Below are positions 55,147 to 61,965 of a stretch of 64,000 nucleotides of DNA, one piece after another (position 1 is the first letter of the stretch; every line of letters begins with the position of its first letter). Origin of the DNA: Flavobacterium sp. (lineage in GTDB: Bacteria; Bacteroidota; Bacteroidia; Flavobacteriales; Flavobacteriaceae); contig NZ_JANJUQ010000038.1 in NCBI RefSeq assembly GCF_024710485.1, forward strand, positions 1 through 64,000. The letters are read 5' to 3'. The translations under genes were made by a program, and so were the position numbers. The notes beneath the pieces were generated by a model, which was not told where the DNA came from, made no database searches, and was given only the letters and a program-made list of their open reading frames with translations.

Positions 55147-57168
55147 TTATTTAATCTTGAATCGCAATCCGGCATAATACATTTGTCCGAAAACCGGCGC
55201 ATACACTATCGAAGTGTCAAAAGTTGGTCCGAATGGATTGTCTGCTCCTAAAACAGCCTTGTTTTGGGTATAATTCCCTATGTTTTCACCACCAAGATAC
55301 ACTTCAAAAGTACTCGAAAAAGTTCTGGTAATTTGAGCATTCAAGGTAGAAAACGAAGGTGAAAAATTCGGCAATCGATCCTGTTGCGGATTGGTTGACG
55401 TATTCGGTAATTGTTGCTTTCCTAACCAATTCCAAGTGAAATCAAATCGCCATTGTTTTCCATTATCAACAATGTGTGTAGCGTACTCTACATTTCCGAA
55501 GAAACGATGTTTAGCTTGCAAAGGTCGCTGGTAACTACCCGAAACATAATCAGTGGAAATATCATAGTATTTATAAGCCGTTCTCAAGTTCAAATGTTTT
55601 ATGATTTCAACATTAAAATCGAGTTGCAAACTATTGGCGTAGGATTTTCCGTCTAAGTTGTAAAACAGGACTTGTTGTGGCGAGTTCATGATGTCAACTA
55701 CAGCTTGATTTTGGAAATCGGTTCGGTAAAAATCGATAGTTGTATCAGCTTTCATCCCGAATAAGATAAAATTTTGGGTAAAACTCAATCCGTAATTCCA
55801 AGCAATTTCTGCATCCAATCCGTAAATTTTACCATTTGTATCTAATACCGAGAATACTCGGGAACTGGCAAAAAGATTTTGGTTTTCGGCAAAAATATTG
55901 GCCGCACGTTTGCCGCGTCCTGCAGAAAAACGGAACACCGATTTTTCCCAAGGATTATATTTCACATGTAATCTTGGTGTAAAAAAAGCTCCTAACCTAT
56001 TGTGATAGTCCATTCTTCCGCCTAAAATATAACTGAACTTATCGTTATCGTCGAAAGTATATTCGAAGAAAGCACCCACCGAATTGTCAATTCTGCTTAC
56101 ATCTGCCAAATTTACGAACTCGGCATATTTATCGTACGTAAAGTTCAAACCTGTAGCAAACTTGTGCATCGTATTGCTGATAATCGAATTGAAAATCAAG
56201 TTTGAATAATAGCTTTGTTGTTTGATATTATATTGGTTTAATCCGAAATACGACTGCTGATTGTGATTGCTGAAAGCATTTTGGAAACCGATACTTTGGT
56301 AAGGCATGTCTTTGAAAACGTAGCCTACTTTAGAACTGAAATCCAGTCGCTCGGTATTGATTTCCGAACCCCAAAAGTTCGTAGTCAATTTGTCTCTGTC
56401 GGGATCAAAATCCAATTGTCCGGTTTGCTTTTCATCATTCATATAACGAAGATTCAAAAAAGAAACCCAGCCCGATTCCGGATTAGCATATTGCCAACGA
56501 TTGACCACATTGAATTGTTTCCCTAAAGGATTGTCTAAAAAGCCGTCATTGTTCATATCATTTTTAGCCACGCGGGCATTGCCATGTACAAATAAACTCG
56601 TTGCCCATTTATCAGACACTTTTTGATTGAAATGGGTATTCAATTCGAATCGACTTCCGGTATCGCCATAAGCATTCAAGAAGAATGGAATATCGCCTAT
56701 CGGTTTGATTAGTTCAGTATTGATTTGCCCCGAAATACTCTCGAAGCCATTCACTACACTACCGGCGCCTTTAGTGATTTGGATACTTTCGACCCAGGTT
56801 CCGGGAGTGAACGACATCCCGTAGGCTTGAGAAGCTCCGCGTACCGAAGGAATATTTTCTTCAGCAATAAGGATATATGGACTGGTTAATCCGAGCATCT
56901 TAATTTGCTTGGTTCCGGTTAACGCATCGGAAAAATTAACATCTATAGACGGATTGGTTTCAAAGCTTTCGGCCAAGTTACAACAAGCCGCTTTGAGTAA
57001 TTCTTTACTGGTTACCAAGGTAGTATTGGCGGTAAGATTGAGTGATTTTTTTATTCCTTTTCGGCTGCCTTCTACCGTAACGGTCTTCAAGGTATCTTGT
57101 TTGATATTTTCTTGAGAGAAACTTACGGCAGCGAACAACATTGTGAGGAATAACAATGATGTTTTCAT
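55147..57168 (-). CDS. TonB-dependent receptor (probable metal uptake)
   Basis: 673 residues with a signal peptide (ending AVSFSQ). No carboxypeptidase-like extension. The plug domain (LKTVTVEGSRKGIKKSLNLT, then AACCNLAESFETNPSIDV with adjacent cysteines) and about 22 barrel strands follow. It ends with a terminal Phe/Lys-rich strand (YYAGLRFKIK). It stands between an HMA protein and a HYC_CC_PP protein; this combination recurs in Bacteroidota and suggests transport of a thiophilic metal such as copper. The ligand is inferred only. Confidence 0.9.
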   Translation of the reverse strand: MKTSLLFLTMLFAAVSFSQENIKQDTLKTVTVEGSRKGIKKSLNLTANTTLVTSKELLKAACCNLAESFETNPSIDVNFSDALTGTKQIKMLGLTSPYILIAEENIPSVRGASQAYGMSFTPGTWVESIQITKGAGSVVNGFESISGQINTELIKPIGDIPFFLNAYGDTGSRFELNTHFNQKVSDKWATSLFVHGNARVAKNDMNNDGFLDNPLGKQFNVVNRWQYANPESGWVSFLNLRYMNDEKQTGQLDFDPDRDKLTTNFWGSEINTERLDFSSKVGYVFKDMPYQSIGFQNAFSNHNQQSYFGLNQYNIKQQSYYSNLIFNSIISNTMHKFATGLNFTYDKYAEFVNLADVSRIDNSVGAFFEYTFDDNDKFSYILGGRMDYHNRLGAFFTPRLHVKYNPWEKSVFRFSAGRGKRAANIFAENQNLFASSRVFSVLDTNGKIYGLDAEIAWNYGLSFTQNFILFGMKADTTIDFYRTDFQNQAVVDIMNSPQQVLFYNLDGKSYANSLQLDFNVEIIKHLNLRTAYKYYDISTDYVSGSYQRPLQAKHRFFGNVEYATHIVDNGKQWRFDFTWNWLGKQQLPNTSTNPQQDRLPNFSPSFSTLNAQITRTFSSTFEVYLGGENIGNYTQNKAVLGADNPFGPTFDTSIVYAPVFGQMYYAGLRFKIK

Positions 57169-57240
57169 AGATTATGATTTAAAATTAATTCTGTTTTAAG
57201 ATTCTACAGGTCTGAGAATCACATCGGAATTAAAATCAAA

Positions 57241-57660
57241 TCAGGCGTAAAGAGTATATTGGCAGTAGAGTTGGTAAAGTGGCGGCGCATGAGAATCACA
57301 ATAAAAAGCTACTTTTTCATCCACTTTTTTCGGTGATTCAGCTACGGTAAAAACAAGGTTTTTGTATTCAGAGAAATAGACCGGTTCAAAATCGAGTGAA
57401 ATCGTTTTAATAATGATTTTCTCGGTTTTATTTTTTAAATCGACTTTCTTATCGGAACAACACTTTTTGTGTGTGGTTTCTACTTTTGTACAGCAGTTTT
57501 TTTCAACTACAACAGGCATATCGCACACTTCTTCATCTGCAAAAACAGAAGAAACGGAAGCTATCTTTCCTTGACAAAAATGCACGGTAAAAGCCATTCC
57601 CGAATTGGAAACCAATATCAGCAACGCGGTCAATAGGCTTATGTGCTTTTTGAAATTCAT
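57241..57660 (-). CDS. HYC_CC_PP-type Cys-rich exported protein
   Basis: 139 residues with a signal peptide (about residues 1-24). The naming motifs are present: VHFC near residue 27, two CC pairs (KNCC and KKCC, about 55-70) and a C-terminal APPLYQLYCQ. The several cysteines and histidines fit a periplasmic metal-binding protein. It heads a unit with the TonB receptor and HMA gene, 72 bp upstream of the receptor. A TAACTTTG box (57672-57665) lies at the ATG and would give a leaderless message if used; it may be a coincidence. Confidence 0.83.
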   Translation of the reverse strand: MNFKKHISLLTALLILVSNSGMAFTVHFCQGKIASVSSVFADEEVCDMPVVVEKNCCTKVETTHKKCCSDKKVDLKNKTEKIIIKTISLDFEPVYFSEYKNLVFTVAESPKKVDEKVAFYCDSHAPPLYQLYCQYTLYA

Positions 57661-57712
57661 GGCACAAAGTTAACAATATAACTTTTTCAAAAACTTAAAA
57701 TGGTCTTAAAAC

Positions 57713-59068
57713 TTACAAATCAACTTCTTGTCCCATCATAGGCACGGAACAATCAAAGCCGAATTTTTCTTGTATTTTAATGCGAAGCTCATCGCTGGGT
57801 TCGTTTTCGCCGTGTAGCAGAAATACTTTTTGAGGCTTGTTTTGGAGTTCCGATAACCAATTGAGCAAATCATTTTGATCGCCGTGAGCCGACAACCCTT
57901 CTATCTCCAAAACTTTGGCCAAGACCGGATAATATTTGCCGTAAATTTTGATTTCGGAAGCACCTTCTAATAGTTTTCTACCGCGTGTACCTTCGGCTTG
58001 GTATCCGACGATAATCACAGTGGTTTCAGGCAAACCGATGTAACGTTCCAAATAACTTAATACCCTTCCGCCGGTAATCATACCGCTGGCCGCAATTACT
58101 ACTTTGGGTTGTTTGTCGAAGATGGTAGCGATGGTTTCCTGATATTCCGAATTCATGGTAAACATTTTACACATGTCAATACACTGCTGCTCTGAGAGTT
58201 TATGCCATTTGCGATTCTCCATAAATACATCGAGCACACTAATACCCATAGGCGTATCTATCACATACGGAATATCAGGCAAACGGTCTTCTTTTTTGAG
58301 CTGCCAAAGCAAATACATTAACGTTTGAGCGCGTTCAACGGCAAAACTCGGAATAATGGTAGTGCCGCCGGCCTGGACTGTGTTGTTGATATAAGTTTCC
58401 AAGAGTAACTTAACATCTTCTTGCGGATGGAGTTTGTTGCCGTAGGTACTTTCCATGAAAACATAATCGGCTTTTTGGGGTTTTACCGGCGCGTACATTA
58501 GTAAATCATCATCCTGACCGATATCACCGGAAAAGACCAGTGTTTTATTTTCCAATTGCAATTCGATACTACAAGCGCCAATGATATGTCCGGCATTACT
58601 GAACTTAGCCGTGATTTCCGCATCGAGCGGCACATCTTCATCAGGTTTTACGACTCTAAAAAGCGGAAAAACTTTTTCGGTTTGCGCTAAATCGTACAAT
58701 GGCTCGGCTTTTTCGTGTTTGGAAAAATGCTCCTTATTGGCTTTTTCGGCTTCTTCTTCTTGAATTTTGGCACTGTCCAACAATATCAGTTTGGTGATGT
58801 CTTTTGTAGGACTTGTGCAGTAGATTTTACCTTCAAACCCTTGATTGACCAATCTGGGCAACCATCCGCAATGGTCTAAATGACCATGAGTAAGCAAAAC
58901 AATGTCGATACTGCTAGGCAAAATTGGCAGCGGTTCCCAATTCAGTTCTCGCAACGTTTTGATTCCTTGAAATTGTCCGCAGTCAATTAAAATACGAACA
59001 CCGTTGCTTTCTATTAAAGTCTTGGAACCGGTAACCGTTCCGGCACCGCCTAAAAATCTAATTTTCAT
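57713..59068 (-). CDS. MBL-fold beta-CASP nuclease
   Basis: 451 residues. Metallo-beta-lactamase motifs: LTHGHLDHCG (HxHxDH, about residues 59-68), then the Asp and His of later motifs (FSNAGHIIGACSIE, FSGDIGQDDDLL). The beta-CASP insertion (about 210-370) contains PSFAVERAQTLMYLL and ASGMITGGRVLSYL. It ends with LLHGENEPSDELRIKI. The family includes endo- and exoribonucleases of the CPSF-73/Ysh1 kind. Immediately downstream (1 bp) of the ATP-cone nuclease, so co-expressed. Confidence 0.92.
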   Translation of the reverse strand: MKIRFLGGAGTVTGSKTLIESNGVRILIDCGQFQGIKTLRELNWEPLPILPSSIDIVLLTHGHLDHCGWLPRLVNQGFEGKIYCTSPTKDITKLILLDSAKIQEEEAEKANKEHFSKHEKAEPLYDLAQTEKVFPLFRVVKPDEDVPLDAEITAKFSNAGHIIGACSIELQLENKTLVFSGDIGQDDDLLMYAPVKPQKADYVFMESTYGNKLHPQEDVKLLLETYINNTVQAGGTTIIPSFAVERAQTLMYLLWQLKKEDRLPDIPYVIDTPMGISVLDVFMENRKWHKLSEQQCIDMCKMFTMNSEYQETIATIFDKQPKVVIAASGMITGGRVLSYLERYIGLPETTVIIVGYQAEGTRGRKLLEGASEIKIYGKYYPVLAKVLEIEGLSAHGDQNDLLNWLSELQNKPQKVFLLHGENEPSDELRIKIQEKFGFDCSVPMMGQEVDL

Positions 59069-59069
59069 C

Positions 59070-59906
59070 TTAAATGTATTTACAAAGTTCGGAAGCTTCT
59101 TTGATGACGTTTTTTATACGGTTGGCACTCAAACCAATTTGCTCCAAGACTTCCATATTATTGATAATTTCCTGTGCTAAAATCACATCCTGCACCAGCA
59201 GTTTGTCTTTTTCGGCCAAGGTTAAAGTCGTCAAACACGTTATAGGATAAAGCTGTCCTTCGTCTATTCTTTTTTTCAAACTGGAATCTTTGGGATAATC
59301 CCAACTCAGCAATTGCAAACCCGAACAATGAGCGAAAGCCATGGCATCGGCTGTAAAACGATTATTGGTCACTATCCAACATCCGGATATCTTGTCTTTT
59401 TCGGTAAAAATTAAATGATTTCTGTCTTTCAAATCGTTGAATCTCGACAAAATATACATCGGCACTTTCACATCTGAATTGGTTTCGCTTCTGGCATGAA
59501 ACTTACATTCAATCATTTCGATGTAATTGTTCTTCACGATGGCGATGTCTATTTCGTGTCCGACACATTTGCCGGACAAAAACAAATTGGTTTGGGCTAA
59601 ATACCCTTCGGAAATAAACAAACGGGCAATGTATTTTTCAAAGAAAAAACCGGCCGGGCCCAACAATTGCAATGCTGCTCTTAAATTGTAACGTGCCGCA
59701 TGAGAATGAGACGATTTTTTGAGCAAGTTAAAAGCCAATTTGTAGATTTTTTTGGTAGAAATACCATTGTACACTTGCTTTTCTATGACTTGCAGTACAT
59801 CGTCCACCACTTTTTTATCGGCACCCGATTTGAGTAAGGAGTGTTTGAGTTTGTCGCGATTAAAATCGACTATACTTCCCGAATGCTTTACAATTTTCAT
59901 GGACAA
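59070..59906 (-). CDS. ATP-cone domain fused to a PD-(D/E)xK nuclease-like domain
   Basis: 278 residues. The N-terminus (about 4-90, MKIVKHSGSIVDFNRDKLKH and onward) is an ATP-cone, the nucleotide-sensing domain of ribonucleotide reductases and NrdR. Next is an Mrr/restriction-endonuclease-like core (about 90-220): GHEIDIAIVKNNYIEMIECKFH has an Asp followed by Glu-x-Lys. A helical tail (about 225-278) contains LEQIGLSANRIKNVIKEA, similar to a helix-hairpin-helix. A nuclease gated by ATP or dATP is suggested but not shown. Immediately upstream of the beta-CASP enzyme gene. Confidence 0.8.
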   Translation of the reverse strand: MSMKIVKHSGSIVDFNRDKLKHSLLKSGADKKVVDDVLQVIEKQVYNGISTKKIYKLAFNLLKKSSHSHAARYNLRAALQLLGPAGFFFEKYIARLFISEGYLAQTNLFLSGKCVGHEIDIAIVKNNYIEMIECKFHARSETNSDVKVPMYILSRFNDLKDRNHLIFTEKDKISGCWIVTNNRFTADAMAFAHCSGLQLLSWDYPKDSSLKKRIDEGQLYPITCLTTLTLAEKDKLLVQDVILAQEIINNMEVLEQIGLSANRIKNVIKEASELCKYI

Positions 59907-59944
59907 TAGTGTTGTGGAATAATCGTAAAGTTACGAAAATTCGG

Positions 59945-60391
59945 TTACTTCTTGACTTGTTTTTGATAATAAAAAGCGGGAATGAAGAGCAATATAAATA
60001 AAGGCTGAATTAAAAATCTTCGGAGGTAAAAGAGCGCCATTTTGTTTTCTTCACCAAAAAAAGTCAACACAAACAAAAAACTAATTAACAATAAAGAGCC
60101 TAAAATGATGTAGAGTAATATGGAAAACTTGACAACTTTGGTGTCTTTAAAAATCACATACAACAAGAAAAGGGAAATGACAGTATTGAGGTAAAATCGC
60201 ATTCCTAAACTGAAAAACAGTTTGAAAACATTAAACGGCGGCAGTTTAGCGTGTGTAAATTCGCTTTTGAAATACGCCAAAAACGGGTCGTAAAATAGTT
60301 GATTTTCGAAAAGTCGAATACCTACCAAAAGTAAAACGAGGATGAAAATCCAGAAGACTTGTTGTTTATTCTGCAGGAGTTTTGTCAGCAT
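59945..60391 (-). CDS. Exosortase F-associated membrane protein
   Basis: 148 residues with about four transmembrane helices (about 12-28, 64-86, 92-110, 122-142). The conserved blocks FENQLFYDPFLAYFK and ALFYLRRFLIQPLFIL fit the small protein that accompanies XrtF in flavobacteria. It overlaps the xrtF gene by 26 bp, so translation is probably coupled. Its role in sorting is unknown. Confidence 0.85.
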   Translation of the reverse strand: MLTKLLQNKQQVFWIFILVLLLVGIRLFENQLFYDPFLAYFKSEFTHAKLPPFNVFKLFFSLGMRFYLNTVISLFLLYVIFKDTKVVKFSILLYIILGSLLLISFLFVLTFFGEENKMALFYLRRFLIQPLFILLFIPAFYYQKQVKK

Positions 60392-60923
60392 GTAATGAAA
60401 ATTTATTAACCCAAATCACCCAAAGCAAGAATACAACTCCATAAATAACAAGTGGAAAAATCACCGCATGCAACAAATGTTCTTGCTCCGGAAAATGATA
60501 AAGCGCCATGCTCAAAAAGGCAATTCGAGATATGTTTAGAATGTGTATTAAGAATAATCCAAATAGAATGTATAAGAGAGTTTGCTTGAATCTTCCGGTG
60601 AATGCCACCACAAACGATACAAACAAAATCATTACGCTTATGGCATTACAACCTTCAATAATGCGAGAAACATACTTTCCGTTGTAAATTACCTTAACAC
60701 TAGGTTCTTTCGAATGAGACTCTAATCGGGCTTCAGCATCAAAAATGGTCAATACAGTTTGTGTTTGACCGGCCACCATTTGGGTAAAGGAATCTACCTG
60801 ATTATCGGATTGGTCAAATCGATTTAAATAGGATTGATACAATATGGTCAGCACAACATAAGTCAGCAAAAATTTTCCCAGAAATAGTAAAAAAGGCCGG
60901 TATTGCTGTAGCAGATTCTTCAA
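60366..60923 (-). CDS. xrtF: Exosortase family protein XrtF
   Basis: 185 residues with several transmembrane helices. Catalytic residues of the exosortase family are visible: Cys92 in EGCNAISVM, Arg133 in ISRIAFLS and His152 in LHAVIFPL. Exosortases cut and process proteins with a C-terminal sorting tail at the cell surface; no candidate substrate with a suitable tail is in this window. Upstream of and overlapping the XrtF-associated protein gene. Confidence 0.92.
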   Translation of the reverse strand: MKNLLQQYRPFLLFLGKFLLTYVVLTILYQSYLNRFDQSDNQVDSFTQMVAGQTQTVLTIFDAEARLESHSKEPSVKVIYNGKYVSRIIEGCNAISVMILFVSFVVAFTGRFKQTLLYILFGLFLIHILNISRIAFLSMALYHFPEQEHLLHAVIFPLVIYGVVFLLWVIWVNKFSLHADKTPAE

Positions 60924-60970
60924 GACTGAATTTTTAACAAATTTATATAAAATTAAAAAAGCGCAGTCGT

Positions 60971-60978
60971 TACTTTTG
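60971..60978 (+). promoter_or_regulatory. -7 box for the GAF gene
   Basis: TACTTTTG fits TAnnTTTG and lies 17 bp before the ATG at 60996. No TTG at -33 was found. Confidence 0.5.
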
Positions 60979-60995
60979 CATAAAAATTGGAAAAA

Positions 60996-61451
60996 ATGAA
61001 TTTAGAAAACTTAAAGCCGCAAGTTATTGCCATACTCACGGAAATCAATACTGACAGAGATATTAAGCTTAGAAACCTATGTCAGTTCCTATCTGACAAA
61101 GTCTCATATTACAATTGGGTTGGTTTTTACTTTGCTAATCACGAAACCAAAACACTACACCTTGGTCCTTATGTAGGTGCCGAAACTGACCACACTATAA
61201 TTCCGTTTGGAAAGGGTATTTGCGGTCAAGTAGCCGAATCGAATGCCAACTTTGTAGTCCCTGATGTGGCTGCCCAAGACAATTATATCGCCTGTAGTTT
61301 TACGGTGAAATCAGAGATCGTTGTCCCGTTATTTGTAAATGGAGTAAATATAGGTCAGATCGACATTGACAGTCACGTACTCGATCCTTTCACAGAAGCC
61401 GATGAAAGATTTTTAGAGTTTGTAAATGAGCAAGTTGCCAAACTTTTTTAA
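60996..61451 (+). CDS. GAF-domain protein, fRMsr-like
   Basis: 151 residues from the ATG at 60996; an in-frame TTG at 60987 is less likely. The whole protein is one GAF domain related to free-methionine-(R)-sulfoxide reductase: WVGFYFAN, then IPFGKGICGQVAESN with Cys76, and IACSFTVKSEIVVPLF with Cys100, ending IGQIDIDSHVLDPF. Cys76 and Cys100 align with two of the three catalytic cysteines; the first (C84 in the E. coli enzyme) is replaced by His66 by my alignment, so the resolving step may differ. Confidence 0.82.
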   Translation: MNLENLKPQVIAILTEINTDRDIKLRNLCQFLSDKVSYYNWVGFYFANHETKTLHLGPYVGAETDHTIIPFGKGICGQVAESNANFVVPDVAAQDNYIACSFTVKSEIVVPLFVNGVNIGQIDIDSHVLDPFTEADERFLEFVNEQVAKLF

Positions 61452-61470
61452 GTTATTACACTCTTTTCAT

Positions 61471-61500
61471 TTGCCTAATCAAAAAATAAAATTATCTTTG
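61471..61500 (+). promoter_or_regulatory. Promoter of rpsO
   Basis: TTG (61471-61473), 19 bp and TATCTTTG (61493-61500): exact Bacteroidota consensus. Transcription would start about 50 bp before the rpsO ATG. Confidence 0.85.
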
Positions 61501-61557
61501 CGCTCGAATTGAGAAAGTCTTAATTCATACATAATAATCATTTAAATAAATATTGGA

Positions 61558-61827
61558 ATGTATTTAACTAAAGAAACAAAAGCTGAAATCTTCGCTAAAC
61601 ACGGAGGAAAAGCTGAAAACACCGGTTCTGCTGAAGGGCAAATCGCGTTGTTCACATTCAGAATCTCTCACTTAACTGAGCACTTGAAAAAAAATCGTCA
61701 CGATTACAACACTGAGCGCTCTCTAGTTCTTTTAGTAGGTAAAAGAAGAAGTCTTTTAGATTACTTGAAGAAAAAAGATATCAACAGATATCGTGAGATT
61801 ATCAAAGAATTAGGTATTAGAAAATAA
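61558..61827 (+). CDS. rpsO: 30S ribosomal protein S15
   Basis: 89 residues, full length. Signature blocks GSAEGQIALFTFRISHLTEHLKKN (in part) and LLVGKRRSLLDYLKKKDINRYREII are intact. It binds 16S rRNA helices early in 30S assembly. Paired with pnp downstream, the common rpsO-pnp arrangement. Confidence 0.98.
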   Translation: MYLTKETKAEIFAKHGGKAENTGSAEGQIALFTFRISHLTEHLKKNRHDYNTERSLVLLVGKRRSLLDYLKKKDINRYREIIKELGIRK

Positions 61828-61836
61828 TACATATCT

Positions 61837-61866
61837 AAAGAGGTGCTTGCGCGCCTCTTTTTGTTT
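61837..61866 (+). terminator. Intrinsic terminator after rpsO
   Basis: AAAGAGGTGC and GCGCCTCTTT pair (one G-T pair) around a 4-nt loop, followed by TTG and four T. It lies 10 bp after the rpsO stop, so pnp is probably transcribed partly or wholly from its own promoter. Confidence 0.8.
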
Positions 61867-61902
61867 TAAAATAAAAGAAAAGTTTCGGTTTTTCATTGGG
61901 TT

Positions 61903-61940
61903 ACACAACTACAACAACTACAACAACAACACAACTAACC
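61903..61940 (+). other. ACAACT/CAA-repeat leader upstream of pnp
   Basis: About 38 bp composed almost only of A, C and T, dominated by CAA and ACAACT repeats (ACACAACTACAACAACTAC and more), ending about 25 bp before the pnp ATG. It cannot fold. It may serve as an unstructured ribosome standby or regulator-binding leader. Confidence 0.5.
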
Positions 61941-61965
61941 TAATTGTTTAAACGAATTAATTTTT

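Noticed and set aside
59070..59906. Reading the ATP-cone protein as NrdR or a ribonucleotide reductase fragment
   Set aside because: There is no zinc-ribbon before the cone and no reductase barrel after it; the downstream part is nuclease-like.
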